Assembly (NCBI RefSeq): GCF_002218005.2
Contig: NZ_AP018679.1
Coordinates: forward strand, 682,001-746,000
Direction of reading: 5' to 3'
Origin: Vibrio algivorus
GTDB taxonomy: Bacteria; Pseudomonadota; Gammaproteobacteria; Enterobacterales; Vibrionaceae
Length of the DNA: 64,000 bases
Shown here: positions 1-7,588 of the stretch, piece after piece
How the letters are laid out: the number at the start of each line of letters is the position of its first letter
Position numbering within the stretch: the stretch's first letter is position 1
Program-made: the position numbers and the translations under genes
Notes under the pieces: model-generated
What the model saw: only the letters and a program-made list of their open reading frames with translations
Database searches by the model: none
Told to the model about the DNA's origin: nothing

Positions 1-280
1 GATGAGGTAGTAACATTCTCGGACCAGAGTAACGCATCACTAAGCGCATTTTTTCTTTTTGCTCTGGTTTATAACAATGAATTGGGCATTTATTACATGT
101 TGGTTTGCCTTCACCATACGGACAACGGTCTAAGCGCATTCTGGCATAATCAATCAAATCACAACATTTCTGGCATAAGGAGCCGTCAGCATGATGATGA
201 GCTCGACAATAAATTTCTACCATTGCCGTCACCGTTCTCATTTCAGTACGTAACGCACCTTGTAAAATATCATCTTGCAT
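1..280 (-). CDS. ygbA: YgbA-like nitrous-oxide-stimulated promoter family protein (3' end off window)
   Basis: Translation of the minus strand from an ATG at 278-280 runs open to the window edge. It begins MQDDILQGALRTEMRTVTAM and contains a Cys-rich block (CQKCC, then CPYGEGKPTCNKCPIHCY) followed by RLVMRYSGPRM. This pattern is that of the small YgbA_NO family, which E. coli induces under nitrosative stress; the biochemical role is not known to me. About 93 residues are visible and the C-terminus is missing. An AGGT-type ribosome site lies just upstream. The start is only 32 bp downstream of the CobW-like gene on the same strand, so the two are probably co-transcribed. The family call rests on remembered motifs, but the clustered cysteines and coding continuity make a real gene very likely. 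Confidence 0.75.
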   Translation of the reverse strand, partial: MQDDILQGALRTEMRTVTAMVEIYCRAHHHADGSLCQKCCDLIDYARMRLDRCPYGEGKPTCNKCPIHCYKPEQKEKMRLVMRYSGPRMLLPH

Positions 281-312
281 CGTGCTCAACCTACTTTGAC
301 ATTTCTATCTGT

Positions 313-1314
313 TTATTTTTCTTCAGCAATAGAAAGCAATACATCTTCTAATTGTTGCCATGGCATTAATTGGCTATCAATAACTTCAATTCGGGACTCA
401 AAGCCATCCAAACTGATTTGATTCACTGACACCACACTATTCGATACATTAAAGGCATAACAACCTTGGTCGGTATTCATTACTGCTTTGACTCGTTCAG
501 CAGTTAAAGCCGATAACATTGAGAAAAGTTGGTCAAAATTAAACGTGAACTCTGCGCCAAATAACCAACCACAGCTGTAATAACCCTGCCCTTTATTCTC
601 TTTACGGACAAATTTTTCACCAGGCTTTAAACCAAACTGAGGGTCTAGATCATCATGATGGTGATGGTGTCCATGCGCGGCTTCACCTTGGTAAGTTGCA
701 ATTCTTTCTATATCGAGTAGAGAAAGATCTAACTCCCCTTGAATCGCAGTAACTAAATGCAGCTGTTCAGCGTTCTCACTATGCTTTTGCTTAAATGATT
801 CAAACCAAATCGCCAATTGCGCTAAATCACTTTCAGCAACCTGATCGACTTTATTAGCCATGATAATTTGAGCGGAATCGAGTTGATCATTGAAGTTTTG
901 ATTTTCGGTGTATTTATCAAGTGACAAGTGCCTAGGATCCACTAGTGCTATCGTGGCTTTTAAATCCACATACGGCATAAATTGCTCAGATAGTAACTTA
1001 GCAATAACTTCTTTAGGGTGACCTAGACCAGTTGGTTCAATAAGTAAGCGATCCGGTTTTGTTCGGAGTAACGCATTAATTCCTACCGACATAGGAACCC
1101 CTGCAGTACAACACATGCATCCACCTGGAATTTCTTTAATCATCGCGCCTTGGTCAGTCATCAACGCACCATCAATTCCAACTTCTCCAAACTCATTGAC
1201 TAAAACTGCCCAATTTTCATCTTTTGGCTTATTTTTAAGTAAATGCAAAATGGTGGTGGTTTTCCCTGATCCCAAAAAACCTGTAATGATGTTAGTTGGC
1301 ACTCTTTGTGTCAT
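313..1314 (-). CDS. CobW/COG0523-family GTP-dependent metallochaperone
   Basis: G3E-family P-loop GTPase of about 333 residues, predicted cytosolic. Visible motifs are the Walker A GFLGSGKT near the N-terminus, the metal-binding CxCC (GGCMCCTAG), the guanine-specificity NKVD, a His-rich loop (GHHHHHDD) that fits metal binding, and a C-terminal CobW_C region. The family uses GTP hydrolysis to deliver metals, often zinc; which metal is served here cannot be read from sequence. I place the start at Met 1312-1314 (MTQRVPTNIITGFLG), because GGAGCAGGAC lies directly upstream and because a TATAAT promoter box at 1352-1357 lies downstream of the only earlier in-frame start, a TTG at 1366-1368. It heads a probable two-gene unit with the ygbA-like gene. 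Confidence 0.9.
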   Translation of the reverse strand: MTQRVPTNIITGFLGSGKTTTILHLLKNKPKDENWAVLVNEFGEVGIDGALMTDQGAMIKEIPGGCMCCTAGVPMSVGINALLRTKPDRLLIEPTGLGHPKEVIAKLLSEQFMPYVDLKATIALVDPRHLSLDKYTENQNFNDQLDSAQIIMANKVDQVAESDLAQLAIWFESFKQKHSENAEQLHLVTAIQGELDLSLLDIERIATYQGEAAHGHHHHHDDLDPQFGLKPGEKFVRKENKGQGYYSCGWLFGAEFTFNFDQLFSMLSALTAERVKAVMNTDQGCYAFNVSNSVVSVNQISLDGFESRIEVIDSQLMPWQQLEDVLLSIAEEK

Positions 1315-1351
1315 GTCCTGCTCCGTGAACCTTACGGTTAAATTTTTTCGT

Positions 1352-1381
1352 ATTATATCAGGATGCAATAGATAACATCAA
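1352..1381 (-). promoter_or_regulatory. Sigma-70 promoter of the cobW-ygbA unit, with an overlapping palindrome
   Basis: On the minus strand TTGATG (1376-1381), an 18-bp spacer and TATAAT (1352-1357) form a good sigma-70 promoter. It would start transcription about 30 bp before the Met start at 1314. An imperfect palindrome at 1362-1379 (GATG...CATC, 12 of 18 positions symmetric) overlaps it and may be an operator. COG0523 genes are often Zur-controlled, but this sequence does not clearly match the Zur box I remember. Confidence 0.55.
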
Positions 1382-1399
1382 AGCAGATAAATAAACGCA

Positions 1400-1427
1400 A
1401 AAAGCGCACCCAGTAGAGTGCGCTTTT
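1400..1427. terminator. Perfect 10-bp hairpin in a divergent promoter region
   Basis: AAAAGCGCAC and GTGCGCTTTT form a perfect stem with an 8-nt loop, flanked by A and T runs, so it could terminate in either direction. It lies between divergent genes (cobW leftward, clcA rightward), where no protein gene needs a terminator. It may end an unannotated small transcript or insulate the cobW promoter. Confidence 0.5.
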
Positions 1428-1893
1428 CCCCTCGAGACTCAATCGTGAGTATGCGAATCATATAGCGTTATTGAGCTATGATCATTGTCGAGGATTTCAA
1501 TTGGTATTTAATTTTTACATCCATATTGTTGTGTCATTATCTAAACACATAACCTTCTGTAACCGGTTACGTCGATAGAAGATGATTCCCTCCGTAATGA
1601 AATTTCACTCTCTTCTATCTAGTTATAAGAATGGCACAAAAACATCAAATAACAAGGGAGTAAATAGCATCTTCTATCACTCCTTAATTCAGTTCCTCAT
1701 AACTTGGTCAAATTATTATTATTTTCAATATGTACACTTTTAATGATCTAAGTAAAATAACTTTTCGTAACAATTTGATGTAATACTGTGATTGCATCTT
1801 ATAATGAGGTGGAACCTTAATTTTCAATGTATCTATTCTTCATCTAAACAGATACTCAACATTTTCTCAGCAATGGTGGAAAAATCTAACCTA
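1428..1893. other. Long clcA upstream region with palindromes
   Basis: No ORF is convincing here. It contains a perfect 12-bp palindrome GTAACCGGTTAC at 1559-1570, which resembles LacI-family operators in its central CG. An inverted repeat GATAGAAGA (1574-1582) / TCTTCTATC (1611-1619) follows, with a further TCTTCTATC at 1670-1678. These could be operator sites for clcA or structure in an unannotated RNA; neither is shown. Confidence 0.35.
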
Positions 1894-3321
1894 ATGGCCA
1901 ATTCAAAATCATTTCGACACTCCCTATCACAATACAAATCTAAAAAGTTTGTTGGTGTCATTCTTACTAGAGATAAGACACCAGTATCTATCTTGTTGCT
2001 TTCTGTGGTTGTGGGGCTTTTGGCAGGCTTAGTTGGCTCTTTATTTGAAATTGGCGTTCACTGGGTCTCTGAAACGCGTACTGATTGGCTAAAACAAGAA
2101 ATGAACTCCTTACTTCCTTTATGGCTTTCAGCCATCTTAGTCAGTGCTGGGTTGGCATTTATCGGTTATTACCTTGTAAGTCGATTTGCACCTGAAGCAG
2201 CAGGTTCAGGGATCCCTGAAATTGAAGGGGCAATGGATGATATCCGTCCTGTTCGTTGGTGGAGAGTTCTCCCTGTTAAATTCTTTGGCGGGCTTGGCGC
2301 TTTAGGTTCCGGTATGGTGCTGGGCCGTGAAGGTCCAACCGTACAAATGGGCGGTAATATTGGTCGGATGGTTTCTGATATTTTTCGCTTAAAAGATCCA
2401 AATGGACAACATTCACTACTCGCTTGTGGTGCAGCAGGTGGTTTGGCTGCGGCGTTTAATGCACCACTAGCTGGGATCATGTTTGTGGTTGAAGAAATGC
2501 GTCCTCACTTTAAATACAACCTACTCTCTATTAAAGCGGTTATTATCTCTTCGGTAGTGGCAACCATTGTATTTCGTTCAATTAGTGGTCAAGCAGCAGT
2601 TATCACTATGCCGCAGTATATTGCGCCAGACCTCAACACGCTGTGGTTATTTCTCGTCTTAGGTTTAATCTTCGGTATTTTTGGTGTCACTTTCAATCGC
2701 TTAGTTACGTGGTCACAAGACATGTTTGTGCTGATTCACCGTAATGATAGAAAACGTTACTTAATCACTGGGACAGTCATCGGTGGAACATTTGGCTTAC
2801 TGCTACTTTATCTCCCAGAATTAACTGGTGGTGGTATTCAACTGATTCCTGGTGCAACTACTGGTGATTACAGTATCAGCTTACTGCTCATTTTATTCTT
2901 TGCTCGTGTTGCGACTACCTTAGTTTGTTTCGGCTCTGGAGCGCCAGGGGGGATTTTCGCACCCATGCTTGCTCTTGGTACTCTTTTTGGTACTTTCTTT
3001 GGGCAACTTGCGCTTTACATCGACCCAAGCTTAAACATTGACCCTGGTATGTTTGCTATTGCCGGCATGGGAGCGCTTTTTGCGGCAACCGTACGAGCCC
3101 CTATTACTGGTATTTTATTGGTAATAGAAATGACTAATAACTACCATTTGATTTTGCCTTTAATCATCACGACACTAGGTGCCACCATAATGGCTCAGCT
3201 GCTTGGTGGACAGCCAATCTACACTCAATTACTTCATAGAACTTTGAAAAAAGATAAGCTTCAACAGGGTGACCTTCCGAAACATACAGAAGACAAAACG
3301 GAACCTACTACCAACGTATAA
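1894..3321 (+). CDS. clcA: ClcA-type H+/Cl- exchange transporter
   Basis: Polytopic inner-membrane ClC antiporter that exchanges chloride for protons, associated with acid resistance in enterics. Family signatures are in order: GSGIPEIEGA, GREGPTVQ (with the gating glutamate), FVVEEMRP (with the glutamate equivalent to the internal proton glutamate of E. coli ClcA), GSGAPGGIFAPMLALG and the C-terminal VRAPITGILLVIEMT. Keeping both glutamates argues for an exchanger and not a channel. About 475 residues from MANSKSFRH matches the E. coli length, with RDKTP about 26 residues in, as in E. coli. The frame extends upstream to ATG 1873 and TTG 1792, so the start is not certain; the only ribosome-site candidate (GGTGG) is distant. 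A terminator follows at 3376. Confidence 0.93.
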   Translation: MANSKSFRHSLSQYKSKKFVGVILTRDKTPVSILLLSVVVGLLAGLVGSLFEIGVHWVSETRTDWLKQEMNSLLPLWLSAILVSAGLAFIGYYLVSRFAPEAAGSGIPEIEGAMDDIRPVRWWRVLPVKFFGGLGALGSGMVLGREGPTVQMGGNIGRMVSDIFRLKDPNGQHSLLACGAAGGLAAAFNAPLAGIMFVVEEMRPHFKYNLLSIKAVIISSVVATIVFRSISGQAAVITMPQYIAPDLNTLWLFLVLGLIFGIFGVTFNRLVTWSQDMFVLIHRNDRKRYLITGTVIGGTFGLLLLYLPELTGGGIQLIPGATTGDYSISLLLILFFARVATTLVCFGSGAPGGIFAPMLALGTLFGTFFGQLALYIDPSLNIDPGMFAIAGMGALFAATVRAPITGILLVIEMTNNYHLILPLIITTLGATIMAQLLGGQPIYTQLLHRTLKKDKLQQGDLPKHTEDKTEPTTNV

Positions 3322-3375
3322 GCGAAATGTCATCATAATACTGCACCATCTTAATCCCTCTCACACAAAATGAAT

Positions 3376-3423
3376 CGCACCAATTTTGATCATAAGGATC
3401 GATTTTGGTGCGCTTTGTTTTCG
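3376..3423 (+). terminator. Rho-independent terminator after clcA
   Basis: CGCACCAA (3376-3383) pairs with TTGGTGCG (3405-3412), with additional pairing inside the loop, and a T-rich tail (CTTTGTTTTCGTTTT) follows. Confidence 0.7.
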
Positions 3424-3484
3424 TTTTATCACCACTTCAACCAATAAAACTAACAAAACCGCTCATTAACCATACTTTTAATAA

Positions 3485-3500
3485 TGGCATAGTACTTGCT
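3485..3500 (+). promoter_or_regulatory. Sigma-54 (RpoN) promoter of amt
   Basis: TGGCAT-N5-TTGCT matches the -24/-12 consensus TGGCAC-N5-TTGCW with one mismatch, and the GG and GC elements are exactly 12 bp apart. It lies about 100 bp before the amt start. RpoN/NtrC control is the usual rule for ammonium transporters. An inverted repeat AACGGTG-N9-CACCGTT (3524-3546) sits between promoter and gene. Confidence 0.8.
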
Positions 3501-3603
3501 TAACAAAACAGTTATTGCATCAAAACGGTGCCCATTCTTCACCGTTGTGCATTGCTAGCCCCAATTAAAGTTAAATACGTTCATTTTTAGGAGATACATA
3601 GAC

Positions 3604-4824
3604 ATGGATGAATCCACCACTCAAGTATATGGCTCAGTACAAGCATTGACCCAAAGCTCTGATACTTTATTTTTATTACTCGGAGCTATAATGGTCTTTC
3701 TTATGCATGCAGGATTTGCCTTCCTTGAAGTGGGTACCGTAAGGCATAAGAACCAAGTTAATGCGTTAGTAAAAATACTTTCCGACTTCGGTGTGTCTAC
3801 TATTGCTTATTTCTTTTTTGGTTATTGGGTTGCTTACGGACATTCTTTTTTCGTTGATGCTCCAAACCTTTCGGCAGGGAATGGTTACGAGCTAGTTAAG
3901 TTCTTTTTCTTACTTACCTTTGCTGCAGCAATTCCGGCAATTGTCTCTGGTGGTATCGCCGAACGAGCTCGCTTCTACCCTATTTTGGTTGGTACATTTT
4001 TTATTGTTGGCTTGGTGTACCCATTATTTGAAGGCATGATTTGGAATGGCAATTTTGGCCTACAAGCATGGTTTGAAACCACCTTTGGTACTGGCTTTCA
4101 TGATTTTGCAGGCTCGGTCGTTGTACATGGCGTAGGAGGCTGGATTGCACTAGTCGCTGTGATATTCCTCGGTATGCGTAACGGACGAATTCGAGCGGGA
4201 AAACATACTAACTTTGCCCCTTCTAACATCCCATTTCTTGCACTAGGCGCATGGATACTATGTGTGGGTTGGTTTGGTTTTAATGTCATGTCGGCACAAA
4301 GCATTAACGGTATTAGCGGATTAGTGGCGATGAACTCTTTAATGGCTATGGCTGGAGGCATATTAGCCGCTATGGTTCTTGGTAAAAATGACCCAGGTTT
4401 TATCCATAACGGCCCTCTAGCAGGTTTAGTGGCGGTTTGTGCTGGATCAGATTTGATGCATCCAATCGGCGCATTAGTAACGGGTGTTGTAGCCGCCGCA
4501 GTTTTTGTATGGTTATTTACTTTCATGCAAAACAAAACCAAAATCGATGATGTATTAGGGGTTTGGCCGCTGCATGGCGTATGTGGAGCATGGGGAGGAG
4601 TTGCTGCCGGTATCTTTGGACAGACAACACTAGGTGGAATGGGTGGTGTAAGCTTAATCGTTCAAACTCTCGGTACGCTATTAGGTATTACCATAGCCGT
4701 ATTAGGTTCCATACTAGTCTATGGCACCATTCATAAATTGTCAGGTTTACGTTTGAGCCAAGAAGAAGAATATAATGGCGCCGATTTATCTATCCACAAA
4801 ATCAGCTCAACCAATGAAGATTAA
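3604..4824 (+). CDS. amt: Amt-family ammonium transporter
   Basis: Inner-membrane ammonium transporter of 406 residues with about 11 predicted helices. Recognisable are the N-terminal GFAFLEVGTVRHKN (family A-F-x-E signature), SGGIAERARFYP, the first pore histidine in VVHGVGGW and the second in LHGVCGAWGG; the twin histidines are the family's conduction site. A ribosome site (GGAG) lies 10 bp before the ATG. Unlike many bacterial amt genes there is no glnK beside it: clcA lies upstream and a leftward kinase downstream. The sigma-54 promoter upstream predicts expression under nitrogen limitation. Call is secure; substrate preference among Amt paralogues is inferred. Confidence 0.95.
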   Translation: MDESTTQVYGSVQALTQSSDTLFLLLGAIMVFLMHAGFAFLEVGTVRHKNQVNALVKILSDFGVSTIAYFFFGYWVAYGHSFFVDAPNLSAGNGYELVKFFFLLTFAAAIPAIVSGGIAERARFYPILVGTFFIVGLVYPLFEGMIWNGNFGLQAWFETTFGTGFHDFAGSVVVHGVGGWIALVAVIFLGMRNGRIRAGKHTNFAPSNIPFLALGAWILCVGWFGFNVMSAQSINGISGLVAMNSLMAMAGGILAAMVLGKNDPGFIHNGPLAGLVAVCAGSDLMHPIGALVTGVVAAAVFVWLFTFMQNKTKIDDVLGVWPLHGVCGAWGGVAAGIFGQTTLGGMGGVSLIVQTLGTLLGITIAVLGSILVYGTIHKLSGLRLSQEEEYNGADLSIHKISSTNED

Positions 4825-4857
4825 TATTCAGTAACTTCAACTGCGATTGATTCTAAA

Positions 4858-4911
4858 AAATAGCCACTCACTTTAACCATCTGACTCTATAAGAAAAATG
4901 AGTGGCTATTT
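4858..4911. terminator. Hairpin between convergent amt and mak
   Basis: AAATAGCCACTCA (4858-4870) pairs perfectly with TGAGTGGCTATTT (4899-4911) across a 28-nt loop. It lies between two convergent genes and could end both, although the loop is longer than in typical terminators. Confidence 0.55.
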
Positions 4912-4977
4912 ACTGATTCCAAGTGAGTTAATGCTGGCATCAAAATTACCACTTCAAGTACAGAGCGTAAAATTCAA

Positions 4978-5895
4978 TTAAATATTAACCTGATGCATTT
5001 TAGGCAACCAACATGCCCCTCTTACACCACTTGAATCTCCATACTTAGCTTTCACAATCTTCGTGTTACACACATCCGAAAAAACATAAGTTCCAATGGC
5101 ATCGCTTATATCTGGGTACATTTCTTCTACATTCGACAGACCACCACCAAGAACAATTACATGTGGATCAAGTACATTGATCACGGATGCCAAACTACGA
5201 GCACACATATCAATAAACGATAAATAATGCTGCTCTGCATTAGTATTCCCAGCGCGTTTTAAACTCATGATTTCGGCAGAGTCATACTCTGTTCCATACT
5301 GTTGATTATAGCGTTCAGAAAAACCTGTTCCTGAAATAAAACGTTCTATGCAGTTAATTTTTCCACAGTAACATTGTTGAGCCAGTCCATCATTATCTCG
5401 ATGGTATTGTGGCAATGTATTATGTCCCCATTCTCCAGCAATCGCATTTGGTCCTGAAAGTAATTGACCATTAACGACGACACCACCACCGCACCCCGTG
5501 CCAATAATGACGCCAAAGACGGTAGGATACCCTGCTCCTGCACCATCTTGAGCTTCCGATAATGTAAAACAATCGGCATCATTAGCGATAAATACTGGCT
5601 GTTTAACTATGTCGGCAATATCTTTATCCAAATGTTGGCCATTCAAAATTAAGCAATTACAGTTTTTTATGGTTTGGTTGTCAGGACTTATTGCGCCAGG
5701 TAGGCCAATACCAATAGTCATAGGCTGTTGCAGTGTTTGTTGAATGCTCTTAATAAAACTGGTGACTGTTGATAAGAATTCAGTGTAACTGTTAGTTGGC
5801 GTCGGTATTCGCTGTTGATAAATTATTTGGCCATCTTCTGCTAACACTACCGCTTCAATTTTTGTTCCACCGATATCCAAGCCTAAACTAAGCAT
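4978..5895 (-). CDS. mak: ROK-family fructokinase (Mak-like)
   Basis: Cytosolic ROK sugar kinase of 305 residues that phosphorylates fructose (or a related hexose) with ATP. It starts LGLDIGGTKIEAVV (phosphate loop), has the substrate loop NDADCF, IIGTGCGGGV, the sugar-binding EWGHN, and the ROK zinc motif with His and Cys (CYCGKINCIERFISGTG). It ends with the GDSSGVRGACWLP block also found in E. coli Mak/YajF. The closeness to Mak over the whole length, in particular the ending, makes fructokinase more likely than NagK or a glucokinase. AAGGAGT sits 5 bp before the ATG. It stands alone between the amt terminator and a long upstream region. Confidence 0.85.
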   Translation of the reverse strand: MLSLGLDIGGTKIEAVVLAEDGQIIYQQRIPTPTNSYTEFLSTVTSFIKSIQQTLQQPMTIGIGLPGAISPDNQTIKNCNCLILNGQHLDKDIADIVKQPVFIANDADCFTLSEAQDGAGAGYPTVFGVIIGTGCGGGVVVNGQLLSGPNAIAGEWGHNTLPQYHRDNDGLAQQCYCGKINCIERFISGTGFSERYNQQYGTEYDSAEIMSLKRAGNTNAEQHYLSFIDMCARSLASVINVLDPHVIVLGGGLSNVEEMYPDISDAIGTYVFSDVCNTKIVKAKYGDSSGVRGACWLPKMHQVNI

Positions 5896-6441
5896 TTCAT
5901 ACTCCTTATGAATCTTTATGACCTCTACCTAGATCTTGTTAAATCTACACTCTATTCTTTTACTAGGAATCAATAAATTCTCTTTTTATGCGATAGAGAT
6001 CACCAAAAAATAGAGATCTACATCACAATAATTGGTTTTCATTTTTAACACAAAAAAGCAACATTTCGACAAATCAGAGTAAAAAAGTATACCACGTCAA
6101 TCCAACCTCATAGTTTATCGCATCACTCAACACTCAAAAAACAACATAATGCATTGAAATTTAATAATTATATAGGGCCAAAAACAAATTCTAAAACGAT
6201 GCATAGCATAATCAGTGAACCTGCTAACTTGTCATTCAACAAACCAATCATCGACACTTAAAATTTACAAAAGTTTCACACTCATAGATTGATAAACTAT
6301 TCTTACAACAGTATTGTGTAGGCAGGTTTTTGATAACTTTATAGTTTTCAATTACTCACTAGCAAAATCATGGTCCAAGTTTCCTTTATCGAAGTTGTGG
6401 ATCGCTTGTATGGACAAAATAACTTTATAGTTGGTGCCAAT
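5896..6441. other. AT-rich divergent region between mak and ompA
   Basis: About 540 bp with no convincing ORF, although an in-frame ATG at 6370 would extend ompA upstream without a signal-peptide logic. A 12-bp direct repeat AACTTTATAGTT occurs at 6335-6346 and 6421-6432, flanking the probable transcription start area of ompA. A long ompA leader, as in enterics, is plausible. Nothing else is recognisable. Confidence 0.35.
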
Positions 6442-7482
6442 ATGAATATTAAACGGATTTCTCTTTACCCTTCTGTCGCGTCGATCATTTCTCTTTCTCT
6501 TCTTATGTCGCCACAGGTCAATGCCGCTGCAGAAAATGCCGGTGAATTTTACCTTGGCGCAAAAACAGGTTGGTCTAATTTCGATTTCAGTCAGAATGAC
6601 GGCGATATTGATGATGATGCTTGGGCTGGTAGTGTCTATGGTGGTTACCAGTTTAATGAGTGGTTCTCTTTAGAGGGTGGCTATAACTACTTAGGAAACT
6701 CTAAAGAACACATAGCAGGTTCAGAAGTTAATAAAACTCAAATTCAAAACGGTGAGGTCGGAGCTAAACTAGATTGGAACCTGACCAGTGCTTGGAACCT
6801 ATTCGGTAAAGTAGGTACTTCTTATAATTATGTAGATCAGAAAACAGGCGCTTATAATGATAGCGATGAAAACTGGTCATTAATGTTAGGTGCTGGTGTC
6901 GAATATCAACTTAGCCATAACTGGAGAATCCGGAGCGAATACCAATGGTTTGATAACGTTGGTGAAAATAGTACTACTGGAAGATCTGACGTAAATTATT
7001 TATCTCTTGGCTTAAGTTACTACTTTGGTAGTTCCGATAATGGTGCCGCGGCAACAGCTGCAGCAGCAACGACAGCCGCAGTAGTTGCCACTCAAGAACC
7101 AGAACCAGAGCCAGTTGTAGAACCAGCCCCACCAGCTGATCCAATTCCAGCCGTTACACTTTCAAAAGGTGCATTTGAACATGATTCAACAGAACTAACA
7201 CCTGAAGCAAAAAGCTCTCTTGATCAAGTAGTCACTCATCTAAAAGAAAGCCCTGAAACGCGTGTAGATGTCATTGGTTATACAGATTCAACTGGTAGTG
7301 CTGAATACAACCAAAAATTATCAGAGAAACGTGCGCAATCTGCTTCTGACTACCTAGAATCTCAAGGTATCGAAGAATCACGTATTACCACTATCGGTAA
7401 AGGTGAAGAAGATCCAATTGCAGATAATAGTACAGCAGAAGGTCGTGAGCATAACCGCCGCGTTGAAGTACTTTACGAGTAA
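6442..7482 (+). CDS. ompA: OmpA-family outer membrane protein
   Basis: About 346 residues. The Met at 6442 starts a signal peptide (MNIKRISLYPSVASIISLSL, then MSPQVNAAA). It is followed by an eight-strand OmpA barrel (about residues 30-200: FYLGAKTGWSNF, YGGYQFNEWFSLEGGYNYLG, the closing SLGLSYYFG), an Ala-rich stretch and a Pro/Glu hinge (EPEPEPVVEPAPP). The C-terminal OmpA domain, which binds peptidoglycan, shows ELTPEAKSSLD, the YTDSTGSAEYN core and NRRVEV. It links outer membrane to cell wall and acts as a porin. The frame is open to ATG 6370, but that would bury the signal sequence. A strong terminator follows. Confidence 0.93.
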   Translation: MNIKRISLYPSVASIISLSLLMSPQVNAAAENAGEFYLGAKTGWSNFDFSQNDGDIDDDAWAGSVYGGYQFNEWFSLEGGYNYLGNSKEHIAGSEVNKTQIQNGEVGAKLDWNLTSAWNLFGKVGTSYNYVDQKTGAYNDSDENWSLMLGAGVEYQLSHNWRIRSEYQWFDNVGENSTTGRSDVNYLSLGLSYYFGSSDNGAAATAAAATTAAVVATQEPEPEPVVEPAPPADPIPAVTLSKGAFEHDSTELTPEAKSSLDQVVTHLKESPETRVDVIGYTDSTGSAEYNQKLSEKRAQSASDYLESQGIEESRITTIGKGEEDPIADNSTAEGREHNRRVEVLYE

Positions 7483-7501
7483 TCCAGTGATATAATATCT
7501 T

Positions 7502-7537
7502 AAAGAAGCCACATGACTTTGTGGCTTCTTTCTTTTA
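7502..7537 (+). terminator. Terminator of ompA
   Basis: AAAGAAGCCACA (7502-7513) and TGTGGCTTCTTT (7520-7531) form a perfect 12-bp stem with a 6-nt loop and a T-rich tail. The A-rich left side may also serve the convergent fumC. Confidence 0.85.
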
Positions 7538-7588
7538 TCGATAGCTAAACTAAAATTTATTTCTCTTCCTACTACAACACCACGAGAT

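Noticed and set aside
82..351. Plus-strand ORF of 89 codons at the left edge
   Set aside because: It lies antisense to the ygbA-like gene and the cobW end, which have family motifs; its own translation has none.
640..680. His-tract in the CobW-like protein as a cloning tag
   Set aside because: It lies in the middle of the natural domain and such His-rich loops are common in COG0523 proteins.
4098..4541. Long minus-strand ORF inside amt
   Set aside because: Antisense to conserved transmembrane segments of Amt, with no family features.
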